Positions 8,578 through 17,749 of a stretch of 64,000 nucleotides of DNA are shown here, piece after piece. Under the pieces are notes generated by a model. It made no database searches. It was not told where the DNA came from and saw only the letters and a program-made list of their open reading frames with translations. Source of the stretch: Synergistota bacterium. Its GTDB lineage: Bacteria; Synergistota; Synergistia; Synergistales; Synergistaceae. The translations under genes were made by a program, and so were the position numbers. The DNA is taken from the NCBI GenBank assembly GCA_023450745.1, contig JAEXGR010000060.1, forward strand, positions 13,166-77,165, read 5' to 3'. Position 1 is the stretch's first letter. Each line of letters opens with the position of its first letter.

Positions 8578-9528
8578 TTAGTACTGTTTTAACTGCCGCA
8601 GCAACTCTCCGATGAGCCGGTAGGACATCTGCTTGACCTTCGGCGGCACGACGGATTCTCTGATGAGGCCGCCGCCGGCCTTTATCTCTTTGACGGCCTC
8701 TTCCGTCCACGCCGCGGCATCGATTCCAGCGCCTTCGTCAAGCAGGCGCGAGGAGTTCGCGAGGACGAGCGGCGCGGGGCCGGCTGCGCCGGCGACCGCC
8801 ATCGACGGGCGCGCGCCGCCGGAGAGGCGGATTGCGAAGTTCACCAGAGGAAAGTCAATCGAGGAGCGCACGTTGTATTTTAGAAAGCCGCTCCTCTCCC
8901 CCGCCGGCGGCAGCGGTATGTGAAGGCGCGCCAGCAGCAGAGCGCTGTCCTCGGCGCGGAGGCCGTTTTCGGCGCTGTGTTCGGCAATCAGTTCCATGAC
9001 CGGCACTCTTGTCAGCCGCCCGTCTTTCAATATCTCCGCTTCCGCTTCGTAGAGCGCAAGCGCCGTGGCGGTGTCCGAATAGTAGATGGCGCGGCAGACC
9101 GCCGAGTTCCTGATTTGCAGGCAGACTTCGCCGCCCGCCTTGAAGCATTTCGGCAGCGAGCTGCGCCACGAGGAGGACTGGTTGAAGAAAATGCAGCGCC
9201 GGTCCTGCATGAGGTTGCCGCCGATGGTGCCGACGTTCCTTATTTGCAGGGAGGCGGTCTTTGCGGCGCTTTGCGCGAGGGCGGGGAGGTATTGCAAAAT
9301 ATCGGCGTTCTCGGCAATTTCCGTGAGCGTCGCCGCCGCGCCGATCGATATCTCTCTTTCAGAGAGGGAGATTCCCTGAAGCTCTGGAATCTTCGTCACA
9401 TCAATCAGCAGCCGCGGGCTTTTAAGCCCCAGCTTCAACAGCGGCACGAAGTCGGTGCCGCCGGCGATAAAGCGTCCTTTAAGTTCTTTATCTTTCATTT
9501 CCGCAAGTGATTGGACTCTGATATACAT
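8578..9528 (-). CDS. Molybdenum hydroxylase 1, FAD subunit with 4-Cys (4-hydroxybenzoyl-CoA reductase-type) insertion
   Basis: A 316-residue FAD-binding subunit of the xanthine dehydrogenase family. FAD-binding signatures are 'AGGTDFVPLLK' near residue 22 and 'QIRNVGTIGGN' near residue 95. Directly after this is a segment of about 35 residues holding four cysteines, Cys112, Cys128, Cys136 and Cys145 (spacings 16, 8, 9), together with 'FFNQSSSWR'. This is the pattern of the beta subunit of 4-hydroxybenzoyl-CoA reductase, where the insertion binds an extra [4Fe-4S] cluster. Ordinary xanthine dehydrogenases lack it. The enzyme may therefore work reductively at low potential. Start is the ATG of MYIR, with AGGAG 7 bases upstream. 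Last gene of the long operon, 11 bases after the large subunit. Confidence 0.83.
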   Translation of the reverse strand: MYIRVQSLAEMKDKELKGRFIAGGTDFVPLLKLGLKSPRLLIDVTKIPELQGISLSEREISIGAAATLTEIAENADILQYLPALAQSAAKTASLQIRNVGTIGGNLMQDRRCIFFNQSSSWRSSLPKCFKAGGEVCLQIRNSAVCRAIYYSDTATALALYEAEAEILKDGRLTRVPVMELIAEHSAENGLRAEDSALLLARLHIPLPPAGERSGFLKYNVRSSIDFPLVNFAIRLSGGARPSMAVAGAAGPAPLVLANSSRLLDEGAGIDAAAWTEEAVKEIKAGGGLIRESVVPPKVKQMSYRLIGELLRQLKQY

Positions 9529-9539
9529 CGCTCTTCTCC

Positions 9540-11780
9540 TCACTCCGTGATGTTGGGCAGTATGAGAAATTCTTCGCAGAGCGGGATGGAGCTTACCTCG
9601 CGCCCGCTTGCGCGCGACACCGCGTTCACAATCGCGGGCGCGATGGGAACGGTGCTGAGCTCGCCGACGCTCTTTGCGCCGCAGGGCCCCACCGGTTCGT
9701 AGCCCTCCGCAATGAGGGCGTGTATGCGCGGCAGGTCCGAAGAGAGCGGTATTTTGTAGTGCAGCAGGTCCGAGGAGAGCGGCTTTTTCGCGATGTTGCT
9801 TATCTCTATCTGTTCCGTCAGGGTATAGCCCACGCCCTGCGCCGCGCCGCCTTCGATCTGCCCCTCGACGGTAAGCGGATTGATCGGCGTGCCGACATCC
9901 ACGGCTTCGATAAGGTGCAGCAGACGAATAGCGTTGATGTTTTTATGATATTCAGCCTTCACCATGCAGACGGAGAAGGGATTGGGACAGGCGTCGGCCT
10001 TATAATACCCACGACCGACGATGACGCCGCCGCGCGGATGGAAGAGCGCCCTTTTGACCGCCGCGCGGAAATCAAGCTTTTCCGCGCCGATATAAAATAC
10101 GCGGTCGCAGAGGATGACCCTCTCTTCCGATATCTCGCCAAGTATCTTTTTCAGCGATTCATAGGCGTCGAGACAGGCGCGGCGCACCGCGGTGCCGCAG
10201 ATGAAGGTCTGGCTGCTGCCGAAGGTTCCGGTATCGTAGGGAGTGATCTTCGTATCGGCCGCCGTGATCGCCACGTCCGAAAGCGGAATGCCCAGGGTCT
10301 CGGCGGCGATCTGCGAGAGCATCGTCTCGCTGCCCTGTCCGATGTCGGCGGAGCCGACGAGCAGCTCTATGCTGCCGTCGCTGTTGACGTTCACCACCGC
10401 GGAGCTGAGCCCCTCTTTCGACGACGGCCCCGAGCCGTGGCAGCCGAAGGAGACGCCCCAGGCCTGGCGTATGTCCTCGTTGTCAATCAGGCCTTCCGCC
10501 TCGTCGATCTTTTGGCGCTCCGCCATGCAGAGACGTACACACTGCTCTATTTCACAGCTGGTGACCGTCAGCTCGGAGCCGGGGAAGTGCCCGCCTGTTT
10601 TAACGTGGTTTTTCAGGCGCAGCGCTATCGGATCGGCGTCAAGCTTCTGCGCGAGCCGGTCAATCATCACCTCGCGCGCAAAAGCGAGCTGCATGTTGCC
10701 GTACCCTCTGAACGCCCCGGCGGTCGCGTGGTTCGTCAGCACGCATTTGCCGTCAAAAAAATAGCTGGGGATGGCGTACTGAAACTTTCTCGCGCCCGCG
10801 CAGAGGACCGTGGGGCCATGCGTCGTGTAGGGGCCGGTATTCAGCTTATAGTCGGCGTAGAAGGCCATCAGTTTTCCGTCCTTCGTCGCGCCGAGGCGCA
10901 CGGACGCCGTCGCGCCGTGTCTCACGACCGTGGCGGTCAGTTCTTCTTCGCGCGTGTTGACGACCTTGACGGGGCGTTTGATCTTCTTCGACAACAGCGC
11001 CGCCGCGGGCTGTGAATGAAGCTGCTGGCGCGCGCCGAAACCGCCGCCTACCGTCGGTTTGACGATGCGTATTTTATTTTCGGAAACGCCCACCAGTTCG
11101 CTGATGATTCTTCTTTCCTGAAAGACGGTCTGCGAGTTGCTCCAAATCGTGAGTTCGCGCCCGTCGCTGAAATCGCAGATGCAGACGGTCGGCTCTATCG
11201 CCGTATGCTGCATCGGCGGAATGTGAAAACTGCCCTCGATGACGACCTCCGACTCTTTAAAACCTTCGTCGGTGTCGCCGTCTTTGACCTCGCGCTTCCA
11301 AATGACGTTATCCTCTGCAAGGTGCGGCTGAAGCGGTTCGCCGCTCCTTTTCAGCGCTTCGTCTATCGTAAAAAAGGGCGCTTGCGGCGAGTATTCGACG
11401 ATTACTTTTTCACAGACCTCGCGGCAGGCTTCGGGCGTCTCGGCGGCGACGCAGAGGATGCGGTCGCCCGCGCATTTGGGTTCCCGCGTGAGTATTTTTT
11501 CATCTTTCAGAAGCAGCGGCGACGGCGGGTTGCCGGAGCAATTATATAGGGCGCCGGGCACATCCTCGGGAAGAAGAGCGCCCACATATCCGGGAACGGC
11601 CTCCGCGGCGCTCAAGTCTATCCGCGTAACGGCGGCGCGCGCGTAGGGGCTCCTGATGACGGCTCCGTAGGCCATCCCCGGCAGCTTCATGTCGTCTGTG
11701 TAAACGGAACGGCCCGTAAGCTTGTCTTTCGCCTCCAGCCGCACTATCGGATGTTTGACAACGGAAAAGTTTTTATCCAT
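9540..11780 (-). CDS. Molybdenum hydroxylase 1, large molybdopterin-binding subunit
   Basis: A 746-residue catalytic subunit of the xanthine dehydrogenase family; it binds molybdopterin cytosine or guanine dinucleotide and activates an N-heterocyclic or aromatic substrate. Motifs: 'VGGGFGARQQ' after the substrate channel segment, 'GAFRGYG' (conserved Arg), 'GSADIGQGSETML' (pterin-binding GQG) and the catalytic-glutamate region 'GAKSVGELSTVP' near the C-terminus. Its start codon overlaps the stop of the small-subunit gene (TAATG), so the two are translationally coupled. The order small-large-FAD differs from set 2. Substrate not predictable from sequence; context (BCCT carrier, MIO-less lyase) suggests an imidazole or related ring. 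Confidence 0.88.
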   Translation of the reverse strand: MDKNFSVVKHPIVRLEAKDKLTGRSVYTDDMKLPGMAYGAVIRSPYARAAVTRIDLSAAEAVPGYVGALLPEDVPGALYNCSGNPPSPLLLKDEKILTREPKCAGDRILCVAAETPEACREVCEKVIVEYSPQAPFFTIDEALKRSGEPLQPHLAEDNVIWKREVKDGDTDEGFKESEVVIEGSFHIPPMQHTAIEPTVCICDFSDGRELTIWSNSQTVFQERRIISELVGVSENKIRIVKPTVGGGFGARQQLHSQPAAALLSKKIKRPVKVVNTREEELTATVVRHGATASVRLGATKDGKLMAFYADYKLNTGPYTTHGPTVLCAGARKFQYAIPSYFFDGKCVLTNHATAGAFRGYGNMQLAFAREVMIDRLAQKLDADPIALRLKNHVKTGGHFPGSELTVTSCEIEQCVRLCMAERQKIDEAEGLIDNEDIRQAWGVSFGCHGSGPSSKEGLSSAVVNVNSDGSIELLVGSADIGQGSETMLSQIAAETLGIPLSDVAITAADTKITPYDTGTFGSSQTFICGTAVRRACLDAYESLKKILGEISEERVILCDRVFYIGAEKLDFRAAVKRALFHPRGGVIVGRGYYKADACPNPFSVCMVKAEYHKNINAIRLLHLIEAVDVGTPINPLTVEGQIEGGAAQGVGYTLTEQIEISNIAKKPLSSDLLHYKIPLSSDLPRIHALIAEGYEPVGPCGAKSVGELSTVPIAPAIVNAVSRASGREVSSIPLCEEFLILPNITE

Positions 11781-12259
11781 TATTTTTCCCCTCCGCGCAT
11801 GCGCTCCGCGGCCAGCCGCACGGCCTCTTCGATCTTCGTGTAGCCGGTGCAGCGGCAGAGGTTGCCGGAGAGCGCTTTACGTATCTCAGCGGACGACGGC
11901 GACGGCTTTTTATCAAGCAGCGCCTTCGCCGAGAGCACCATGCCCGGAATACAGTAGCCGCATTGGACGGCGCCCGCGTCGTAAAAAGCCTGTTGAATGG
12001 GATGGAGTTCCGCCCCCTTCGCAAGCCCCTCGATCGTGACGACGGCCCGGCCGTCCGCCTGGACCGCCAGGTATGAGCAGGAATTGATCGGCTCTCCGTC
12101 GAGCAGTACGGTGCAGGCTCCGCACTCGCCGCTGTCGCAACCGCGCTTACAGCCCTCAAGTCCGGCTTTTTCGCGTATGGTATCGAGCAACGTTTCATTT
12201 TCCGATACTTCAAAGCGGTTTTTCTCACCGTTGAGCAGTATCTCTATTTTGTAATCCAT
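11780..12259 (-). CDS. Molybdenum hydroxylase 1, small [2Fe-2S] subunit
   Basis: A 159-residue two-cluster iron-sulfur subunit that passes electrons between the Mo site and FAD. The plant-ferredoxin-type N-terminal cluster has 'GCDSGECGACTVLLDG', and the C-terminal helical cluster has 'CGYCIPGM' and 'LCRCTGY'. I start at the ATG of MDYK, preceded by GAGGAAGAG; an in-frame ATG 14 codons upstream lacks a site. It overlaps the large subunit by TAATG. The preceding gap to the ergothionase-like gene (12260-12354) holds an imperfect stem GGCGGCAAA/TTTGCCGCC, possibly tuning expression inside the operon. Confidence 0.92.
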   Translation of the reverse strand: MDYKIEILLNGEKNRFEVSENETLLDTIREKAGLEGCKRGCDSGECGACTVLLDGEPINSCSYLAVQADGRAVVTIEGLAKGAELHPIQQAFYDAGAVQCGYCIPGMVLSAKALLDKKPSPSSAEIRKALSGNLCRCTGYTKIEEAVRLAAERMRGGEK

Positions 12260-12354
12260 GATTCTCTTCCTCGTGAAATAAGATCTTGCTGACGGCGGCA
12301 AAAGGCGAAAACCTCCCCGCCCTTTGCCGCCGCGCTTGTTTATGCGGTGAAAAG

Positions 12355-13872
12355 TTACAGCGCCTCTTTGACGCTCTTTAAAATCGCCGCGCTCTTGACG
12401 AACTCGTACGCTTTCTTAACGTCGGGAGCCAGAGGACGGTCGTTGGTGTAGAGCGGAATCAGGCGGCGGAAGGCGTCGTACGCAGCGGTCGTGCCTTTGC
12501 CCTGGGTAAACGCGCCCTTCTGCCTGCGCAGCTCTATCGCCTGGCAGGCGTGTATCAGTTCCATGCCCAGGATGTACTGAAGGTTCTTCACTATTTGGCG
12601 CAGGTGCTGCACGACTAGCGGCGTGTTGTTCGAGTGATCCTCTATCGAGCCGGAGAGCGAGAGGTAATCTACCGAGCAGGGGTTGGAGAGGTGGCGTATC
12701 TCCGTGTCGAGCGAGCCGAAACACTTCTGTATCGTGCCGAAGCAGTGCGATTCGCCGCCGTCGTGGCTCAGGAAGCGCGGCAGCTTCGTCAGCTCGGGGT
12801 TGGCAAGCCTCAGCATCCGGTAGCAGGACATGCGCGATACGTGGCTGAGGACGATTGAGAGCATCTCTATCGCCGTCGCCAGCGTCGTCGTCTCAAAGTT
12901 GGAATTGGAGATGATGCGCTTTTCGTCGAGCAGCAAGCAGGGATTGTCGTCCGTGCTGTTCATTTGGACGAAGAGATATTTCTGCGCGTAGGAGAGCGCG
13001 TCGCGCAGCGAGCCGTTGATATAGGCCGCTCCTCTGAAGCAGAGGGGGTCCTGTACCGGCTTGCCGGGATAGGTTTCGTATATATCGCTGCCCTCAAGGT
13101 ATTTGCGCATATTTTCCGCGCTCCGCGCCTGTCCCTCCAGCCCGCGCGCCGCCATTACCTCGGGTTCGAGCGGCGAGGTGTTGCCGTGGAGCCCTTCCAG
13201 CGAGAGGCTGGAGATGACGTCTCCCATATCGGCGAGCTCCTCAAGCTCTTTCATCACCAGCGCCGCTTCGCCAGCGGAGAAGGAGCTGGAGCTGACGATC
13301 GCCAAGCCGTCCTTCGGCCCCAGCACGACCGGCTCAAGGCCGGCGAGCTTGTGCGCCTCGGCGGAGCTCATGCGGCGGCCCTGATAATTCGCTTCGCCTT
13401 CGCCGATCATCACCAAACCGATATGGGCCAGCGGCGTGAGGTCGGCTTCGCCGACGGAACCCTTTTCGGGAACCACGGGATGGAGGCCGGCGTTCAGCAG
13501 CTCGGCGTAGCGCCGCGCGACGGCGGGCTGGATGCCGGTGTAACCCAGCAGCAGGCAGTTAAGCCTGACCGCCATGATCGCGCGCACTTCGGCCTCCGAA
13601 GCCTCGGGCTCCACGCCGAAGGAATGCGAATATATCAGCTTGCGGTTGAAATCCTCAAAAAATTCCTTTGCTATCTTATGATCTTTGTTCCAACCGACCC
13701 CGGTGTTGAAGCCGTAGACCGGCACGTCGGCGTCCACAAGCTCGTAGACGAGCTTGCGCGAGGCTTCGAGCCTTTCGTTCGCCTCGGCGCTGATCTCGAC
13801 CTGCGCGCCGTTTACCGCGATTTCCCACACTTTATCGACAGTCAGATCATTACCCGTAAGTACGATTTTCAT
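12355..13872 (-). CDS. MIO-less ammonia-lyase superfamily protein, ergothionase-like
   Basis: A 505-residue, full-length HAL/PAL-fold protein. 'VYGFNTGVG' (Tyr53) and His83 match histidine ammonia-lyase, but the cofactor loop reads GSVGEADLTPLAH from residue 138 where canonical lyases have GSVGASGDLAPLAH. One residue is missing and Ala-Ser-Gly is gone. The Asn of the usual 'LINGT' is in a serine run (SSSS, about 194-197). 'DDNP' (308-311) and 'IEDHSNN' (410-416, Glu411) are kept; Lys383 is another candidate active-site residue. Ergothionase (ergothioneine trimethylamine-lyase) is a known MIO-independent member of this fold. The neighbouring BCCT gene, whose stop overlaps this start (TAATG, with AAGGAGAA upstream), fits a betaine substrate. 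So ergothioneine, hercynine or another histidine betaine is the best guess. Other trimethylammonium acids are possible. Confidence 0.62.
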   Translation of the reverse strand: MKIVLTGNDLTVDKVWEIAVNGAQVEISAEANERLEASRKLVYELVDADVPVYGFNTGVGWNKDHKIAKEFFEDFNRKLIYSHSFGVEPEASEAEVRAIMAVRLNCLLLGYTGIQPAVARRYAELLNAGLHPVVPEKGSVGEADLTPLAHIGLVMIGEGEANYQGRRMSSAEAHKLAGLEPVVLGPKDGLAIVSSSSFSAGEAALVMKELEELADMGDVISSLSLEGLHGNTSPLEPEVMAARGLEGQARSAENMRKYLEGSDIYETYPGKPVQDPLCFRGAAYINGSLRDALSYAQKYLFVQMNSTDDNPCLLLDEKRIISNSNFETTTLATAIEMLSIVLSHVSRMSCYRMLRLANPELTKLPRFLSHDGGESHCFGTIQKCFGSLDTEIRHLSNPCSVDYLSLSGSIEDHSNNTPLVVQHLRQIVKNLQYILGMELIHACQAIELRRQKGAFTQGKGTTAAYDAFRRLIPLYTNDRPLAPDVKKAYEFVKSAAILKSVKEAL

Positions 13873-15458
13873 TATTCCGCATTCTCCTTCGGTTCTTCTT
13901 GAATCTTATCTACGAAGAACACTTTGACAAAAGCCACGACCTGTATCGCGAAGATAAAGAGCACGGTAAAGCCAGCCGCGGCGGAAAGCGCCTTAACGCC
14001 GTCGACTCCCTGCGCGCCGCCGCCGAAGGCCGCCATGATGATGGAGACGATGCCGACGGAGATTCCCCAGACGATTTTCATCTTCGCCGGCGGTTCGGTG
14101 CCGATGGGAACGTTGCGCATGCACATCGAGCCGATATTGGTCAGCGTCGCGTCCGCGCAGGTTATAAACGAGGCGAGAATAACGAGGATGTTGACCGGAA
14201 GCACGATATAGCCGATGCCGAAGGGCAGCTTCTTAAGGAATTCCCAGAGCGCCATGACCGCGCCGCCGCTATTGATCGCGCCGACGAGGTCCGCCGCGCC
14301 GGTCATCTGCATGTGCATCGCGCTGGCGCCCCAAACGGCGAACCAGATGATGCCGAAGATCGAGGGGAGCACCCAGTTGACGATCATATATTCACGCACC
14401 GTCCTGCCATAGGAAAGCATGGCGAGGAATATGCCCGTAACGGGGGCGTAGCCAACCCAGAAGGCCCAGTCAAAGAGCGTCCAGGAACGCGTGAGCGGCG
14501 CGCCGCCGATATCGATGGGGTCCAGGCCCCAGAGCCAGAAGTTGTGCATCCAGGTGGCGAGTCCGGCGGTGCCGATCCGGAGAATGAAGAGCGTCGGTCC
14601 GGCGACCAAGAGGAGCACGATCAGTCCGTAATAGAACCAGGCGTTGAGATTGCCGACTATTTTAAGCCCCTTGTCAAGGCCGACGTATGTTGAGAAGGTG
14701 AAAGCGCAGATGATGGCCACGCCGATGGCGATGAAGAGCGGCAGGCTTTCGCTGATCCCATAGCCAGCTTTGAGCCCGGTGATCGTCAGCGTGATGGCCA
14801 TCGTCAGACCCGTCGCGAGCCCGATGGTCAACGCAAGCATCGAAAGCGTGTCGATAACGGCCGAGGCCGCCGGGGTCGTGATTTTGTCGCCGAAGAGCGG
14901 TCTCAGCGTCGCCGTCACCGTGAGGCTGTCGCGTTTATGATAGTAGATATAGGCGACAAGCAGGCCGCACAGCGCGTAGATCGCGTAGGGCACGAAGGTC
15001 CAGTTGTAATAGGTACGGGCCATGGCGAAGATCGCGGCGTTGGTGGTTCCCGGCGTGATGCCGAGCGTGTCCAGTTCGCCCCAGACGTTGCCCAGATAAA
15101 TTACCGGCTCGTTGACCCCCCAGGTGACGATGCCGGTGGCGATGCCGCCGGTGAGCGTCATCGCGAACCAGGTCGCGAAGGAGTACTTGGGCTTGGCGTC
15201 CTTGCCGCCGATCCTCATATTGCCGAATTTGGAGAAGGTAACTATCGCGACCAGCACAAAGCTGGCCATAATCGAGAGCTGATAGAGCCAGCCAAAGCTG
15301 TCAAGCGACCAGAAAAAGAACAAGTTGCTGGCCTTCGTCAGCGCGTCCTTGTTGACGACGCCGACGACGGCGGCCGCCGCCACGACGATGTAGGCGGGGA
15401 GAAATACTTCCCAGCGCACCTCTTTCTTCACATCCATTGGAGATTTTCCAGAATCCAT
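13872..15458 (-). CDS. BCCT family betaine/carnitine/choline-type transporter
   Basis: A 528-residue polytopic membrane protein, about 12 transmembrane helices, of the betaine-carnitine-choline transporter family. Landmarks are the glycine-rich 'GGIATGIVTWGVNEPVIYL' (the TM3 region of the family) and the signature 'WTLFDWAFWVGYAPVTG' followed by 'MLSYGRTVREY'. In well-known members the signature reads W-x-W-x-S-W-x-P-F; here it is VGYAPV, so substrate specificity may differ. BCCT carriers move quaternary ammonium compounds. Placed directly upstream of the MIO-less lyase with overlapping stop and start, it very likely imports that enzyme's substrate. ATG with AAAGGGAGG upstream. A small GGGGC/GCCCC stem-loop lies in the 47-base gap before it. 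Confidence 0.9.
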   Translation of the reverse strand: MDSGKSPMDVKKEVRWEVFLPAYIVVAAAAVVGVVNKDALTKASNLFFFWSLDSFGWLYQLSIMASFVLVAIVTFSKFGNMRIGGKDAKPKYSFATWFAMTLTGGIATGIVTWGVNEPVIYLGNVWGELDTLGITPGTTNAAIFAMARTYYNWTFVPYAIYALCGLLVAYIYYHKRDSLTVTATLRPLFGDKITTPAASAVIDTLSMLALTIGLATGLTMAITLTITGLKAGYGISESLPLFIAIGVAIICAFTFSTYVGLDKGLKIVGNLNAWFYYGLIVLLLVAGPTLFILRIGTAGLATWMHNFWLWGLDPIDIGGAPLTRSWTLFDWAFWVGYAPVTGIFLAMLSYGRTVREYMIVNWVLPSIFGIIWFAVWGASAMHMQMTGAADLVGAINSGGAVMALWEFLKKLPFGIGYIVLPVNILVILASFITCADATLTNIGSMCMRNVPIGTEPPAKMKIVWGISVGIVSIIMAAFGGGAQGVDGVKALSAAAGFTVLFIFAIQVVAFVKVFFVDKIQEEPKENAE

Positions 15459-15505
15459 AAAAACAGCCTCCCTTTGTATTTTATAACGAGGGGCGAAGCC
15501 CCTTA

Positions 15506-17749
15506 TTATCGATGGTCTTTTTCCGCCGCGGCGACGATCTTCGCCGGCGTCAGCGGCAATTCGGTGAGCGAGGCCGCGAGCGCGCGGTTGACGGCGTTGA
15601 CGACCGCCGCCGATACGGGGACGGTGCAGACTTCGCCGATGCTCTTCGCGCCGTAGGGACCGCCGGGCTCGCCGTCTTCGACGAGCATGATCTCCACCTC
15701 CGGCATGTCGGGGGCGTTGATCATATGGTATTTATCAAAATTTTCCGCCTTCGGACTGCCGTCCGGGCTGTAGGCAAGCTCCTCGCAGAGCGCCATGCCG
15801 ATGCCCATCTGCACGCCGCCGTATATCTGACCGTCGACGAAGTTGCGGTTGATACTCTGCCCCAGGTCGTGGACGGCAAGGTAGCGGTCTATCTTTACGT
15901 GGCCGGTGAATTTGTCCACCGTTACCTGCGCGAAGTGGACGCCGAACGAGGCGGGGTTGCTTGCGGGCGCGTGCTCGTAATGGGCCTCGATCGAACAGCG
16001 TTTCTCGCGCATGACGCGGCGCACCGCTTCGCCGATATCGATCTGCCGGCCGCCGGCGACGAGGAAGCCGCCGCGAAGCTCCGCCGGCGCGTCGTATATT
16101 TCCGAGGCTTTCGCGCACAGGAGCTTGACCGCCTCCTCGGAGACAAGGCGCGCGCATTCCCCGCAGACGTAGATCGTGCGGCTCGCCTGACAGCCGGCGT
16201 CGTAGGCGTTGTAGTTGGTGTCGCCCTCGGTGACGGTGATCTTCTCAAGGCTGATGCCCGTCGTCTCCGCGACTATCTGCGCCATCGCCGTCAGGGTGCC
16301 GCAGCCAAGTTCGTGGACGGCGGCGCGCAGTATTGCGGAGCCGTCCTCCAGGATGCGCAGCGACATTTGCGTCATGTCATGATAAATGGTCTTGTAATAA
16401 CCGTTGCCGTGCGTACAGCAGGCCAGCCCGGCCGCGGTGACGAAGCGTCCGTCCGCGCTTTCGGACGGCTCGCAGCACTGACGCCAGCCGAAGCGCTCCG
16501 CGCCGCGGCTGAGGCATTCGATGACGCGCGCGCGTCCGATATCCGCCGCGCCGCTGGGATCGCGGTCGCCGTCGTGGACGAGGTTTTCCAGGCGGAATTG
16601 CAGAGGGTCGAGGCCAAGACGCCGGCACATCAGGTCCGTATGGATTTCCGTCATCGTGTGGATCTGCGGCGAGCCGTAGCCGCGGCAGGCGCCGGCGGGC
16701 GTCGTCGAGGTGCGCACAACGCGTCCGTCATATCGCAGCGCCGGCATGCGGTAGAGGCGTGAGGCTTTCTTGCCCATCGCCATCATCACCTTTTTCGTGC
16801 CCGTGAGATACGCGCCCGCGTCGGCCGTTATCTCAAACTTGCGCGCGAGGATATGCCCCTTCGCGTCAAGCGCCGTCGTCACGCGTCCCAGCATCGCCGC
16901 GCGCGTGCGCGTCGCGAGTATCGTTTCGGCGCGGTTCGTATTAATAAACACGGGACGGCGCAGCTTCCAGGCCGCCCAGGCGCAGAGCGGCTCAAAGACG
17001 CTCTCCTGCTTGCCGCCGAAGGTGCCGCCCATGTTGGCCTTGACGACGCGAATCTTCGAGAGAGGCAGCGGCAGCACCTGCGCCACCGCGTGCTGCACGC
17101 CGAAAACTATCTGGCAGGGCGTGTGCACCTCGATCACGTTTTCGGGACGGGGCAGCGCGAGCACGCAGTGCGTCTCCATCGCCGCGTGATGAATCTTCGG
17201 CGTGTATATTTCGTCGCTCTCAATGTGAGCGGCGGCGGCAAAGGCGGCGTCCACTTCGCCGTATTCGATATGTCCGGGGAAGGCGCTCTCGCCGTCTTCG
17301 TGAAGCAGGGCCGCCTTTTCTTCCGCTTCGCGGATATCGACGACGGCCGGAAGCGGTTCGTAGACCACTTTTATCATACGCAGCGCGGCGCGGGCGGTAT
17401 CCTCGTCTTTGGCAAGCACGAGGCCGAGCCGGTCGCCGACGTGGCGCGCGTGGCCGGTAAGCATCGTTTCATCGCGGAAGTCGTTCTGTCCCGGGAACCA
17501 TTCGCCGCTGTTGTATTTATTCTGCGGCGCGTCGCGGAAGGTCAGCACCGTCACGCCCTCGATCTCCCGCGCCGCGGAGGTATCGATACTTTTGACAACG
17601 GCGTTGGCCCGCTCGCTGAGCAGCGGCACGCCGACCAGCGTATCCTGCGGCAGGGAGTCGGCGAGGTATTTGTAGCCGCCGCGCACCTTGTCCGCCGATT
17701 CGCTGTGAGGCAGGCGCTTGCCGATATATTTGAAATTTTTCTCACTCAT
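15506..17749 (-). CDS. Molybdenum hydroxylase 2, large molybdopterin-binding subunit
   Basis: A 747-residue xanthine dehydrogenase-family catalytic subunit, paralogous to that of set 1. It has 'NMGGTFGGKQE', 'GACRGYGSPQ' (conserved Arg) and the catalytic Glu region 'GAKSIGEVCTVP'. The pterin-binding GQG loop is changed to 'HELGCGT' (Gln to Cys), which I would not expect in a standard xanthine dehydrogenase. The start is the ATG of MSEKNF, which overlaps the FAD gene end by 8 bases and gives a length equal to set 1; a longer in-frame reading runs back into the FAD gene and is not credible. Substrate unknown; context suggests an N-heterocycle from the same pathway. Confidence 0.88.
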   Translation of the reverse strand: MSEKNFKYIGKRLPHSESADKVRGGYKYLADSLPQDTLVGVPLLSERANAVVKSIDTSAAREIEGVTVLTFRDAPQNKYNSGEWFPGQNDFRDETMLTGHARHVGDRLGLVLAKDEDTARAALRMIKVVYEPLPAVVDIREAEEKAALLHEDGESAFPGHIEYGEVDAAFAAAAHIESDEIYTPKIHHAAMETHCVLALPRPENVIEVHTPCQIVFGVQHAVAQVLPLPLSKIRVVKANMGGTFGGKQESVFEPLCAWAAWKLRRPVFINTNRAETILATRTRAAMLGRVTTALDAKGHILARKFEITADAGAYLTGTKKVMMAMGKKASRLYRMPALRYDGRVVRTSTTPAGACRGYGSPQIHTMTEIHTDLMCRRLGLDPLQFRLENLVHDGDRDPSGAADIGRARVIECLSRGAERFGWRQCCEPSESADGRFVTAAGLACCTHGNGYYKTIYHDMTQMSLRILEDGSAILRAAVHELGCGTLTAMAQIVAETTGISLEKITVTEGDTNYNAYDAGCQASRTIYVCGECARLVSEEAVKLLCAKASEIYDAPAELRGGFLVAGGRQIDIGEAVRRVMREKRCSIEAHYEHAPASNPASFGVHFAQVTVDKFTGHVKIDRYLAVHDLGQSINRNFVDGQIYGGVQMGIGMALCEELAYSPDGSPKAENFDKYHMINAPDMPEVEIMLVEDGEPGGPYGAKSIGEVCTVPVSAAVVNAVNRALAASLTELPLTPAKIVAAAEKDHR

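Noticed and set aside
12355..13872. Annotation of this gene as histidine ammonia-lyase (hutH).
   Set aside because: The Ala-Ser-Gly needed for the MIO cofactor is missing, and no urocanate hydratase or imidazolonepropionase gene is near.
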